Below, piece after piece: positions 1 to 11,129 of a DNA stretch of 64,000 bases. The translations under genes were made by a program, and so were the position numbers. The notes below the pieces were generated by a model. That model saw only the letters and a program-made list of their open reading frames with translations. It did no database searches and was not told the origin of the DNA. Numbering within the stretch: position 1 is the stretch's first letter; every line of letters begins with the position of its first letter. The stretch is from the NCBI GenBank assembly GCA_030867875.1, contig JAOWCC010001501.1:26533036-26597035 (forward strand). Direction: 5' to 3'. This DNA comes from Actinernus sp. WN-2022 (lineage: Eukaryota > Cnidaria > Anthozoa > Actiniaria > Actinernidae).

Positions 1-620
1 AAAATGTTGGGTCTCGGAGACCCCTAAAAGATAGCAGACCTTTGGAAGACCCCTAAGAGATAGCACTGCTAACGATTTTAACCCCTAAAAGATAGGTTGA
101 GCACCCCCGTCTATTTTTATGGGGAGTCCCCCCCCCGGGTATACACCACTTTATTAATCTACATAATTATTCATAACTCTAAAGATTTATGAAAGTTGAA
201 ATCTACTGATTGAAAGTAACAAGGATTACATCCTAACTGTAGCTTTACATAAGGAGAAGGAAAACTAAGATAGAAATAAAATTCAGCATTATTATACAGA
301 GTATGACTAGAACCACCAAATGCCAACTACACTATTGGAACACTTGTTGAAATGAACCAGAGAAAATACCAATGACAATTAAAGCCTTGTGATCAATAAC
401 TGCATGCAGTAAAATACCAGACAAACAATACTCCCTAATGATCTATATAAAGCTATGAATACAATGCCAGGTATTGTTTCAGTTGGAGAAGCAATTTCCA
501 AAACTCAAACTTCGTTTTTCATCAGTGAGGGGATCACTCCAAACAGCTTGAAACATTATAAAAGCACTTGGCCGAAGTAGCCTCAATCATGCTTTCCCAT
601 TCCTTGGTGTTTGGATCCCC

Positions 621-710
621 TGATCAAAAACTACCCTGCGAGCAGAGGTTTCTCATTTCTTTGCCTTTCCTGTCGCCGAGAGAAACCTCTGCCACGAAAC
701 GATTGCTTTC
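621..710. repeat. short foldback repeat, copy 1
   Basis: A stretch of about 85 bp contains GCAGAGGTTTCTC near one end and its complement GAGAAACCTCTGC near the other, with a TTTGCCTTTCCTG middle. The same unit lies in inverted orientation at 1206-1290. A MITE-like or foldback family is inferred. It lies in the DDX10 intron or downstream region. Nothing else is recognised in 1-1296; the first 130 bases hold a few degenerate CCCCTAAAAGATA repeats. Confidence 0.6.
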
Positions 711-1205
711 CCCATTCAACATGTGCACTAGTTGCATTACCTCCAAAATCTTGGAGGTAAACAATGTGATAAACCAGTTACCAAACCGGTTTTACCTGTT
801 TGATATCACTTGGGCATGAATTTTTGGCGATCTTTGCTGGTTCTGCAAGAGCCCACAGTATCCTTTGCAGCCATTATTTATGTTAATTGTCACAGTTTTT
901 TGTTTGCCGACGATTGATACGAACGGGCTTCAAACTCCAGCTTTGTTTTCTTCTTATTTTGCTGAACTACACAGAAGACATTGAAATTACCATTCAATAC
1001 AGTAAATCTACATTAATTTATCCTAAAGAAAGCTTTGATTTATACCCTTACCTAGAAGAAGGAAATTTATTTTATTTTCTCCACTTCCCTTGCGGTTAAC
1101 AATAGGAAATGGACAATCTGAAATCTACAATGAATCTACAATGTTTACCGTCTCGTGTTTCTCAGCCAATGGAAATCCAGATACTGTGGCACATGCTTAA
1201 TGCGA

Positions 1206-1290
1206 AAAGCAATTGTTTTATGGCAGAGGTTTCTCTCGGCAACAGGAAAGGCAAAGAGATGAGAAACCTCTGCTCGCAGGGTAATCAAAA
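1206..1290. repeat. short foldback repeat, copy 2 (inverted relative to copy 1)
   Basis: This is the reverse complement of the unit at 621-710 with a handful of differences. It abuts the donor site of DDX10-like exon 3. Confidence 0.6.
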
Positions 1291-1296
1291 ACTCAC

Positions 1297-1467
1297 CCAC
1301 GTTAATAGATTGAAATAGTACTTCTAGCATCATTACCGGTATGAGGAATGCTAATGTTTTCCCACAGCCTGTCTTTGCAGCACCAAGTATGTCACTTCCT
1401 CTGAGTGCAGAAGCAATACCCTGTCGTTGAATATCAGTAGGTGTCATGTATCCTACTTTAGTCAACC
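1297..1467 (-). CDS. DDX10: DDX10-like exon 3 (Q motif and Walker A)
   Basis: It begins after a CCACCACAG acceptor and carries the Q motif (DIQRQ) and motif I (AAKTGCGKT). The usual motif I has S or T at the residue that is C here. The donor GGTGAGT lies only about 10 bp from a foldback repeat at 1206-1290, so the 3' end of the exon may have been reshaped by that insertion. Confidence 0.8.
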
Positions 1468-4400
1468 CTGTGGTGGAAAGAGAAGTACTACTAACAGTAA
1501 TTCAGGATGGACAACTCTGAATACTGAATTCAGATAGCAGTCATTCAGGGTATGTTGTCCATAGCAACCGACAGGTACCAAGAATAACCAGCTTTAAATT
1601 AATGTACTTCTGTCCTGGCCATTCTTTCTGCCTAGTACTTTCTTCACATTTTCTGGAAAAATGACTTTAGCTAACTGACTACTTTTCAACAAATGCCATC
1701 TATCTACAGTCTCTAGAATACAGGGATAAACTGTATTGCAGAAAATAAAACTCAGACAACATTATGTAATTTTTTTTCATTTCTATCTTCAGTTGAGTGT
1801 TCAGTTAAGTGTTTTATACTTGTCTAGTTACAATTAACCTATATAATAAGTTCTATTACATAATTTATGAAATATTTGCTTGCGAATAGAATTTTTATGT
1901 TTTTCTCCTGGCTTGTTGTATCGTAGTTTTTAATTGAGAAGGTCACGTGTAATATTATTATATAACAATAGAAGGCATGTGTGATGGTGCAGGGGAGACA
2001 CAATGCATTGCACCCCATCTTCAGAAGTGTTGCCACGTGACCTCGCTGTCCTTTGGTCATTCACTTCAGATTTTTATCTAGTGAAGACGTTTTTCATCCC
2101 ACCTCCTCCCCTTATCCAGACCATGTTGTTTTTTGGTTTTAATGTCAGCCATATGGCGTTTTTGTGGCCCTCACCTTTACTGGGCCAAAAAGTCATTCTC
2201 CAGATTGTGAATATTTATAGAATGATTATTTCGATATTATTAAAAGCGGCTTTGGACTTTTGCCCTTAGCCATTTTACTCCAAATATTTGGTGTGTGTGC
2301 TTTGTTTAGTTGCCCAGTAAACTAGCCCAGTCAATGCAGCACTAAGAACAATATAATTTTTCCTTAAGCTCAGGGGGAAAACATAAATACACTTTATTCG
2401 CCACAGAAAGATTTGTTATAATTTAATTAATAATATTTTTACCAGATCATAAATCAAATAATTTTGTAGTAATCCATTTAAATAAATTATGTGGTTGTTG
2501 TATTAATAATAGACTAGCAGAATGAAACATACCTTCTTGGCTGCGCTTGGAGATAGGAAAATCTGAGAACTTGTTAACAACTGAAGCATCTATCTAATGA
2601 TTAAAAAGTAAACCAAAAATACAACTTTAAGTTACAACATAAAACCATATACCGGTATTCTTTTTTATAAAAAGAGGGCATTTTTCTAATAAATTATTGT
2701 CTCATAATATTTGTAAAGTGTCAAAAACTAGCCCTGTCGACTAATTTGAATTTGAATTCTCACTTTGGATTAATACTCTAATTACTATTCTATTAGTTAC
2801 AACAAACACAAAGAACAAACTCTTGACTAAGGAACTGCTTTTAATTACATGTCGCCAGTAATTAGGGGAACACACCAGAGCTCAATATGGCCTTTTAATT
2901 ACAACAGGAACACGAGCAGGAGAGACTCATGTTTACAATTCCAAGATGGAGGATCAGGAATGTACGCAGAGAGCGCATGCTCAATAGCAAGCGACCGCGT
3001 ACAACTACACTACTGCCGTGTAGCATGGAACAAAGTTAGTTTATTGAGCACTTTTCTTTGTAAATTTAGTCAGCCATTGAACCACCTTAAGTTTGATGTT
3101 ACATATTCAGGTACATGTACCTTCTCCTGATGAGAGAAGTTTAATGCTTTAAATTTTTGATTTGGATTAACACTCCAATGTAACATTGACCATACATGTA
3201 AGTTTCAAACAGCAACACAAATATTGTGAAACCTTTCTCAGGGGTTATCAATGGCAGCTGAGTTTGATTCCCGGCTGTAATGCATCACAACTTTTTTTTC
3301 GTTTCTCCACTCAAAATATCCTTAATATCATTCAATTTGTCTATTTCCTGGCAATATTCTTTGTCTGAAAAACAAACAAAAAATATAAATCATAAATAAC
3401 CTTAGGGAAATATCTACCCATTACCCAGTTCCCTATTGCGGGAAATGCCTCCCCACTCGACTCTGTTTTAAAAATACAAGCTAGCTTGTTTACTGGAGAC
3501 CCGAGTCAAACACGAGTTTAAAATTACTCTGTGGTCATTCTGTTTTGCAATTGGATTCATTTGGCATGGGTTCTGTTAAGATCCGTTTGGAATTTTTCTT
3601 TTGTTGCCCGGCTAGACTCTTTCATTGCTGTAATTTTGTTTACAAATTTGAATACATTAGCCCTTTCTAATAAAAAATTCGCTTCACACTTGTGCACTTC
3701 ACAAAGCAACATTGTTGAAGTACTTATTAACTTGATCGTGAATCAGAGTATGTTACATGTATTACATGGATGACTAAATTTCAGTTACTCACTATCTTTC
3801 CTAATCCTTGCATGTCTCAAGCTCTTCCCATAATTAATATGGATACAACGTGATTTGCCTTGGATTCCCTTCAGACTCAACACAGCTCCAATCTTGAGTT
3901 GAGTCAGTGACTTAATTATGTTCAACAACACTTTAAACAGAGTCACTCATTCAAAAACTTTGTCTGTTATTCTGACATGAATCTCTGCTCTTCAGCGCTT
4001 CAGTGTCGTCTCTTCTTCTTGGTTTAATTCAGAGTTCAAAGAGATTTAGGAACCTTGTTCCAGCCTTATTTATCTATGGTACATGTAAGCATTTTCCCAC
4101 CGAAACATAAAACGTAACAGTGAGTGTGCACTCTTCGAAATTGCCTTCTTACCCATCCACCACCCCCCCCCCCCCCCCCCTCCCACTCCCCCTCAAAATA
4201 ACAAACAATATTTAACAAATATTTTTGCTATGAGCCCTTTCTTAACTGCAAAAGGACTGGAACCAAGTGTGTAAATTTAATCGAAGTTAATAAAATTCAT
4301 AACTAGTTAATTTATTTTTAAATGAACCCCAGCACAAGAAAGATTACATGTACATTGAAATTAGTACTGTTTAACATGTTTGAAGATGTTTGAGTAAATA

Positions 4401-7400
4401 AGAACTGAACAGCAAGCATTTAAAAAAACTATTGAGAAGAGAAAATGCAGGTTTTCCTATTCTTAAGACAAAGTTCATTTTTGAGTTTTTCAAATCGTCA
4501 CTTGTGCCCATTTTGCACACACCTTCAAATGTATTATTTAGCTATAAAATCAGCCCATAGTCCAATTTGTAGTTCTTGAAAGGTAACCAAGCCTTAAATA
4601 TAGCCTCGCATGGAGGCTGTAGTTGACCCTGCACTGATACAAGCCCTCTTTCTATGAATATGAATAGATTTTTATTATCATGCTAACTTGATGAGATATT
4701 AGACTTATGACGTTATCATACTGTAGGTATTAACCTCTGACAAAGCTGTCTCAACTCCAGTCTTGATGTCACCAAAGGCTTGGTTTATTAACCTTTCAAA
4801 ATGCTGGTCAAGAACTACAAATTACTCTCTGGATTTTTTCCAACTGACTATTGTGAGTCAGTTGACAGATTTCCAGGGAGAGGCCAAACTACTTTACATG
4901 TATGTACAACATAATTAATTTCAATCCACAATATTATTGATAACAATTGAAGGGGTGAGCATGAAAACGACCTACATGTATGTGACTTTTTAGTGATTTT
5001 TTTCAAAATCATCAAATTCACCTGAAAACTTCTATACAACCAGTTTAACTGTTTACTTATTACCGTTTTGGCATTTATTTTATACATGTATTGCAATTAC
5101 ACCGGTAAAAACCTAAAATTCTTCACATAGAAATTACTATAAAATTATGCATATCTAGTACTAGTTCGTGTTTAGTTGAGTGCTTCTACTAATATGATTA
5201 TCACAGCTGTGAACAATCTTTTGTTTTTCTTTGGAATAGTTTTTAAACATGAAATCTGCCTATTTCAAAATGACAAAGTCCAGCCATAAACTAAAACTCT
5301 ACAGCACAGATGCTGCAGCATTACGGAACAAGATTGGGTAAGTCTTCGATCGAGAGAAAGTGAAAATCCCGATAAACAGGAGAATAACAGTTTAACTCAG
5401 CTCAACCAAATACGAACCAGTACTAGATATGCATAATTTTAGAGTCCCATGGGGAGACGAAAGCATTGTTGTCAAGCAAGCATTGACCGTTTCTATGTGA
5501 AGAATTTTAGGTTTTTACCGGTTTAATCGTGATATAAATGCCAAAACAGTATTTACACAGTTGTTATTATTTTTTTTAACTGGTCGTGTAGACTGAAGTT
5601 TTCAGGTGAATTTGACGATTTTGAAAAAAAATCACTAAAAAGTCACATAGGCTGTTTTCATGCTCACCCCTTCGATCAATTGATGAACACCTTTAATTTT
5701 GTGACTACGAATTGAATTGGCCAATATTAATCGAGGTCAATTAACTACCGTAATTACAAAAATTATGACATATTTGACTGGTCTCAATTGATTGATTAGT
5801 TTTCAGATCATTGATAGTATATATATGCCTGGTAAATTTGAACTGAGGAGTTTTGATCTCTTGGGAAAAAAGGTATCTTAATTCTGCAATCTGGGATTAC
5901 AATAAGCCAGATGTAGTCAATCAAGCATTTGGAAATCAAATTTGACTGATTCAGCAATCGAATGAAATCAAACTAGTGGCACCGCGGTCCACAGTCACAA
6001 GGTATCGGCTACTGGCACCACGGTCCACAGTCGACTGATTAGCATATTTATCAACTTCGGCCACGAACGAAGACTGATTAACATATTTATCAATGAAGAT
6101 GCATCATGTTATGCCTGGTCATTGCATCATTCTCAAAAAAATCCTGAAAGAGATCACGGTAACTTAACTTAGATCATGGGTAACTTAACTTCATATTACG
6201 ACAGTTCCCATTGATGATGATCCCGTACAATAATACTGTGTCGTTCTCAAAAAGATCACAAATACCGATTCACACATATTTTATTCATCAACCAATGACG
6301 GTAACTTTTAAAACTTCATATTATGACAGTTCCCATCCCGTACAATTGTGTCGTTCTCAAAAAGATCACTAATACTGATTCATACATATTTTATTCATTA
6401 ACTGTCAATGATGGGTCATATTATGCCTGGTCATTGCATCATTCTCAAAAACATCCTGAAAGAGATCACGGTATAAACTTAACTTAGATCATGAGTAACT
6501 TAACTTCATATTACGACAGTTCCCATAATGATCCCGTACAATAATACTGTGTCATTCTCAAAAAGATCACAAATACCGATTCACGCATATTATATTCATC
6601 AACCAATGATGGTTAAACTTTTAAAACTTCATATTATGACAGTTCCCATCCCGTACTTGTAATTGTGTCGTTCTCAAAAAGATCACTAATACTGATTCAC
6701 ACATATTTTATTCATCAACTATGATGGGTAACTTTAATAACTTCATATTAAGACAGGTCCCGTCTTGTACAATTCACTCGCTTCACTACGGGACTGTGGA
6801 CCACGGTGCCACTTAGTTATGTGCTTTATTATCAATTCAATCACACCAAGTGCTACAGGACTGCGGACCATGATGCCACTTAGTTACATGTAGCTGCCTT
6901 ATTATCAATTCCATCACACGACTACGGACCATGGTGCCAGTGACTTAGTTATCTGCCTTATTATCAAATATTCACTTGCTTCACTAAATATACGGGAATG
7001 TGGACCATGGTGCCAATTAGTTATGTGTCTTATTATCAATTCAATCACATCACTATGGGACTGCAGACCACGGTGCCACTTAGTTATCTGCCTTATTATC
7101 AATTCAATCACACCGCTGCGGGACTGCGGATCACGGTGCCAATTAGTTAGGTGCCTTATCAATTCAATTGCTTCATACTTATTAATACTTCAATTATTTA
7201 TCAATTCAAGGAATCACGGTGCCAAGGGTTCCTAGGTAGTAGCTTCAAAAGTTGCGGGGTATTCTATAATTGCTCCATAGATTGATGGACTCCACGATCA
7301 AAACACTGCCTTTCAATGTTTGGAGTTTTATTATTTTATTAGTTTTTACAGGTATAATTTTGTTCTCTCCTGAACAAGTTATTGTTGACCTTTGGCTCTA

Positions 7401-7909
7401 TGAACATACTGTAATCTCAACCGACACTGTCGTACATATCTAGCTAACCAGGAGAGGATAGTTTTCCTTCCTTCATCGAACTCAAATATTAATTTATTGT
7501 CGAATGTTCGATTTCGTTCGATAAAAAAAAACTAGCTGTGTTCAATCGAACCCAATCGTGTGTCAGATTGGATTCGATTGAATCGAACGTTGGAATTCAT
7601 TCGACTTACTACACCTGGCAATAAGAAATCTTATGCACTATTCAATATTTTACCCAGAACTGAATTCCGAAATTCCTCACTAAGCACAAGGCTTACACTG
7701 TTCATGTAATTTTCAATCACGTGGAGCAAAATGGCAAGGTAAGCTCTCCAAAAAAAAAGGTTCAGGAAATTACTTACAGTTTTACACTGCTCTTCGAGAT
7801 ACTTCATTTCATTTTGTTCCTTCTCCCATAAGTTTTTTCTATCTTTTCGCCGTCCTTTCTCTGCTCTTTTCCATTCTTTCTGTCCACGAAGTTTCTCTCC
7901 GGTCGCCAT
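1297..7909 (-). CDS. DDX10: DDX10/Dbp4-like DEAD-box RNA helicase, 5' part (3 exons, gene runs off left edge)
   Basis: The three minus-strand exons are 7778-7909, 2533-2593 and 1297-1467, and their phases (0, 1, 1) join without a frame break. They encode a basic N-terminus (44 codons), then a segment with [15 protein letters not shown] (the Q-motif upstream aromatic region of DDX10-type helicases), then [20 protein letters not shown] (Q motif) followed by [16 protein letters not shown] (motif I, Walker A). In the DDX10/Dbp4 family this protein is a nucleolar ATP-dependent RNA helicase for small-subunit rRNA maturation. The rest of the helicase core (DEAD, SAT and later motifs) is not in the window and should lie to the left. 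Splice sites are GT-AG: GTAAGT after exon 1, GTATGT after exon 2, GTGAGT after exon 3. Residues after LIPV in exon 3 ([12 protein letters not shown]) fit the family less well. Orthology is from motif recognition only. Confidence 0.8.
2533..2593 (-). CDS. DDX10: DDX10-like exon 2
   Basis: This is a 61-nt exon found by reading the reverse strand, between a TTAG acceptor and a GTATGT donor. It codes for [17 protein letters not shown], which matches the FSDFPLS region just before the Q motif of DDX10-type helicases. Phase 0 in, phase 1 out, matching both neighbours. Confidence 0.75.
4944..5682. mobile_element. foldback/MITE-like element with ~240-bp inverted arms
   Basis: The left arm (4944-5182) and right arm (5400-5682) are imperfect inverted repeats. 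Landmarks are AAGGGGTGAGCATGAAAAC, AAAATCACTAAAAAGTCACA, AATTTTAGGTTTTTACCGG and ATATGCATAATTTT in mirrored order. The loop of about 220 bp has no ORF. A non-autonomous DNA element is likely; superfamily not determined. Confidence 0.65.
6095..6760. repeat. two tandem copies of a ~312-bp unit
   Basis: TTATGCCTGGTCATTGCATC occurs at 6109 and again at 6421, and the following 300 bases align (TCCTGAAAGAGATCACGGT, CATATTACGACAGTTCCCAT, ATTCTCAAAAAGATCACAAA). Inside each unit a half-length motif (GTCGTTCTCAAAAAGATCAC, CAGTTCCCATCCCGTAC) also recurs, suggesting an older internal duplication. Confidence 0.75.
6780..7180. repeat. degenerate ~63-bp tandem array (6 units)
   Basis: The core GGACCACGGTGCCACTTAG followed by TTATTATCAATTCAATCACA recurs at about 6788, 6856, 6916, 7000, 7064 and 7128. 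Related GGCACCGCGGTCCACAGTC pieces occur inverted at about 5980-6030, so the array and the preceding block may belong to one element. Confidence 0.7.
7778..7909 (-). CDS. DDX10: DDX10-like exon 1 (start codon)
   Basis: It opens with ATG at 7909 and codes for a lysine/arginine-rich stretch starting [19 protein letters not shown], which resembles the basic N-terminal tail of DDX10 proteins. It ends in phase 0 at a good donor (ACT|GTAAGT). The start is the first ATG after an upstream region without an open frame. Confidence 0.65.
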
Positions 7910-10297
7910 CTTGTAACTTATTGATTCTTGGTAGCCAAGCCTTCCTTCACGAACGAGCCGGGGGTAGGGAGGGGATGTTTGCTCTCTCGCTCTCTCTCTA
8001 AAAAAGTACGACTTCGGAATATAATGGCGCCATCAAAATTAACTAGAAGTGGCTGGTTTGTCTTTCAACATTCGAAATATCTCGCTGAGTTAACAATTGC
8101 CAGTTAAATCTACTAAAAAATTAGCTTGTTGCCATTTTCGTGCAAACTCACAGGTACCCCAAGCTCGATCAGGACGTGTTAGGCCAGTCAGGATTATGGT
8201 CAAATATGGTTATTAGGGTTTTCAGAGAAGGGATATGGATTATTGGCAACTAAATAAAAGGATTACGGATTATTTGGGTTGGATTTTAGGATTAAGGATT
8301 ATTATCTGATGACTTACAGACATTTGCATTTACAAAATAAGGATACAGATTATTTCCAAACTTGAGGATTAAGGATTATTCAGAGGCCCCCTAACAGGGC
8401 CTCACTAGACCAAGAGAGTATACAAGTAAGAGAGAAAATCTCAAATATGTGCACTTGTGAGATGATATCTAATTTTAGCTCGGACCCTTAAGTCGGTTGC
8501 AAATAATATTATTTAATTATGCTCTTTGATTGTCTCAAAAAAATTATAATAGATGTATTAAATATTGCATACCGAAGTTGAGATTTATTATATTCAGACT
8601 AGATCGAGTTTAATGGCTATAGTTTGTTTCATATTCCAAAATTACTGCTGAATCTGTATACACAGCAATGACTACATGTATGTTCAAGCAGTGCAGATAG
8701 CCTCATTCTGACATGAATTAATATTCACAAATATCAGTGAGGTGAAAAACTCAAAACATCAACAATATGCATGCTTGAGTGTTCACCAGTGCTTTGTGGT
8801 ACTGCTTCTATATAGCACCTTTAATTTGTCTCCCAGTTCTTTTGGTTGGAAGGAATAGTTCACAGTGAGTGAGTTAACCTAGAATATCTTTATCAATGTT
8901 TAATACCAATATAATAAAGACTATATGGTGCAAATATGTCTGCAAGTCATGATATTGCATTTAGAGGTAATTAGGAATAGCATGCTGATGTATTAATTAA
9001 CCAACTTATATGCATATACTTATCTGGGTTGCCTCTTTAGTAATTATTATTGCAAAATCAAATTGTCATGCAAAGTATAAAACTACACATAGATCGTGTA
9101 CACAACAATACTATTCCGTTTACTGTATTTTATATATATTTTTTTTCAATGGATTGTTTTTTTTCCATTAAATGTACGTTGTTTTACTATCAATCTCCAT
9201 CCGGACAGGCGTACCTGATGGGGGCGAGCCCAATTAGTGACAAACCAAATCCTAACCCTACATTTAAAAACACCCTACCATCAACAACAGATGCTCACTA
9301 ATTTAAGGTGTTTAGAGCAATATATATAGTCACTAATTAGAGAATAGAGCTATAGTCACTAATTGGGCTGGTTTCATTGGGCTCACCATGGAGACTGGAT
9401 GGCACTAAATCACTTCCCTGCTAGCAGAGGTCTCCAGAGAGAGACCTCTGCTAGCAGGGAACTAAATCATGGGCATATATATACCACATCCAGCCTCCCA
9501 AAAAATATAAACTGGAATCAGCTGTTTCCTGCAATCATTACAATTTTCCCGAAACATATATGGACCCTATGGAGCAATTAAATAACACGAATTCAGTTAA
9601 TTGTTCTTTTTTTCGCCGACATTTTACTTTAAAAATACCCAGGAAAAATGCTAAACTTTTCACTTGAATTCACTTCCACGTGTATTTATTTACAATCCCT
9701 CTGCTTTCTCGTTGCAGATAATTTATACAAAATAAACGGTACAACTTAAATCAACTGCTTAAGGTTATCCATCAGATATTTCAGTCAAGTTTTCTTATGT
9801 AGTAACGTTTCCATCGCCTCTTACTGATACGACTGAAAGAAGATACACAAGTCACAATGTAGAGGGTCTGGCGGCTAAGAGAGGTCGGGTCGATTATGCT
9901 TTGTTCATCTCGACGATTAAATAATTTATGACGTTTACAAAACTGTACGATGAGCTCGCTGGAACCGCTCGCTTATGTATCTGCATATATAAATCAGAAG
10001 GATTTTACGATTCCTTGCACAAATGAAAACAGAGCACTATATCTACATCGATCAGCTTGAATAAAGCCGAGACTTCAATTATTATTAAACTCGAGTCAAA
10101 AGGGAAAGCAAAACAAAGCAACATTTGTGCGCCAGCACTTGTTCAGAACCAACAACAGTCACAGTTGATGCAGCTCCTGCAATTAATGTGCTCTAGTTCG
10201 GCGATTCATAATCTTTCCATTGATCATTGATTCCCGTGTTCCGTTGATTTCCAAGGTCTAGTAAGCCAGATGAATTGGGCATCGTTTTCTTTTAGCT
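7910..10297. other. intergenic region between DDX10-like and NUPR1-like genes
   Basis: No coding sequence is recognised. It has a GGATTA-rich MITE-like stretch at about 8180-8400 (several GGATTAAGGATTATT motifs and a terminal GGCCCCCTAACAGGGCCTC hairpin). A copy of a family also seen at 58925-59160 lies at about 9190-9310, and a tiny palindromic insertion lies at 9413-9460. Confidence 0.5.
9413..9460. mobile_element. 48-bp palindromic micro-insertion with 9-bp target duplication
   Basis: TCCCTGCTAGCAGAGGTCTC and its exact complement flank a 6-bp loop. The insert is bracketed by ACTAAATCA at 9404-9412 and 9461-9469. The GCAGAGGT.TC core resembles the foldback units at 621-710 and 1206-1290, so it may be a minimal derivative of that family. 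Confidence 0.7.
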
Positions 10298-10501
10298 TTA
10301 AGCTGACTTCTTCACGCTCTTTGGTCGTCGATTTCGCTCAGTGTTTCGAAACTTCTCCACAACCTTCCGTTCATGTCCTCCGGGATTAAAGCGATTCGTG
10401 TTTAAACTAGCTTCACGCTTTGAACGTCCCTTTCTCGAACATCCATTGATAATATGCTCGTCAAAGTTGTAGTAGTCGTATTCATCGAAATAAGCTTCCA
10501 T
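10298..10501 (-). CDS. NUPR1: NUPR1-like nuclear protein 1 (stress-response chromatin factor)
   Basis: A complete 67-residue single-exon frame. Residues about 22-57 contain RKGRSKREASLNTNR and PGGHERKVVEKF, which match the basic C-terminal block of NUPR1 (RKGRTKREAAANTNRPSPGG and HERKLVTKLQNSERKKR type). The acidic, tyrosine-rich N-terminus (EAYFDEYDYYNFDEH) fits the acidic first half of the family. NUPR1 proteins are small, intrinsically disordered, nuclear and stress-inducible in mammals, binding DNA and chromatin partners. Length is close to the usual 80 residues. Start at 10501 is the only upstream ATG giving this frame. Lack of introns in the coding part is unusual enough to consider a retrocopy, but the frame is intact. 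Confidence 0.85.
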   Translation of the reverse strand: MEAYFDEYDYYNFDEHIINGCSRKGRSKREASLNTNRFNPGGHERKVVEKFRNTERNRRPKSVKKSA

Positions 10502-10629
10502 TGCTCGTAGTCTCAGCGAATTTCAACAGTTTCAACCTCCAAAATCTGCAGCGTTCGAAACGTTTCTCCTTCGCAAAGTACTCGATGTCTTGATAATAGC
10601 GCGTCAAAACATATCACCATATGGCATAC

Positions 10630-10690
10630 ATAATGATTGGTCAATGTGTGCTTGATTGACGTTCTATATAAAGTGCATGACGTAACCATT
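10630..10690. promoter_or_regulatory. candidate NUPR1 promoter: CCAAT, TATA and CRE/ATF-like sites
   Basis: Upstream of the minus-strand NUPR1 start there is ATTGG (CCAAT on the minus strand) at 10636-10640, TATATAAAG at 10665-10673 (TATA-like, orientation uncertain) and ATGACGTAA (TTACGTCAT on the minus strand, CRE/ATF-like) at 10677-10685. They lie 135-185 bp from the start codon. Mammalian NUPR1 is an ATF4 target; use of this site here is inference. Confidence 0.45.
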
Positions 10691-11129
10691 TGCTTAGAAC
10701 CTCACTGCCAACCACAGGCCGCCCAAGAACAAGGTTTGTATGGGAGTTCTTCCGATAACTCAGAATAATAACATAAATTTAGTTACAGATCTTCTGTAAT
10801 ACAAGGTAAATAAAGGAAGAAGGCTTACTTGAAGTTGTTTTGTTGTCCTATGTGTGTTTCAGGTCGCTAGAACGGTGTTTTATGGAATTCTTGAGTCATA
10901 CGCTTCACCCCTCTAGCGGGAGACTCCAGATTTTGGACCTCATCTCCCGGTCTCCCAGTTTTTAGCCAAATCTCCCGGTTTTTAGCCATTTTATGGATTT
11001 CTTTAAATTATCTTTCTTCCAAAATTCTTGAAACTAATTTTTCCGAGAGCTTTCGGAAAGCCTTCGGAACACAATCGGGGTATCTTCGGAAAAATTCGGA
11101 AATAATTACGTCATAACAAAGCCTCAACC
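10691..11129. other. non-coding stretch, nothing assigned
   Basis: No gene or clear element was seen. It contains a local TCTCCCGGTTTTTAGCCA duplication near 10944-10990 and leads into the 3' tail of the LINE. Confidence 0.4.

Larger units (their letters stand above)
2594..7777. other. DDX10-like intron 1 with several repeat families
   Basis: No exon was recognised here apart from repeats. It holds an 18-C run at 4163-4180, a long inverted repeat (4944-5682), a 312-bp tandem duplication (6095-6760) and a 63-bp degenerate tandem array (6780-7180). Open frames in this stretch look like chance or repeat translations. The shorter intron at 1468-2532 shows nothing notable. Confidence 0.5.

Noticed and set aside
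6914..7235. Frames of 70-82 codons on both strands
   Set aside because: They are translations of the 63-bp tandem array.
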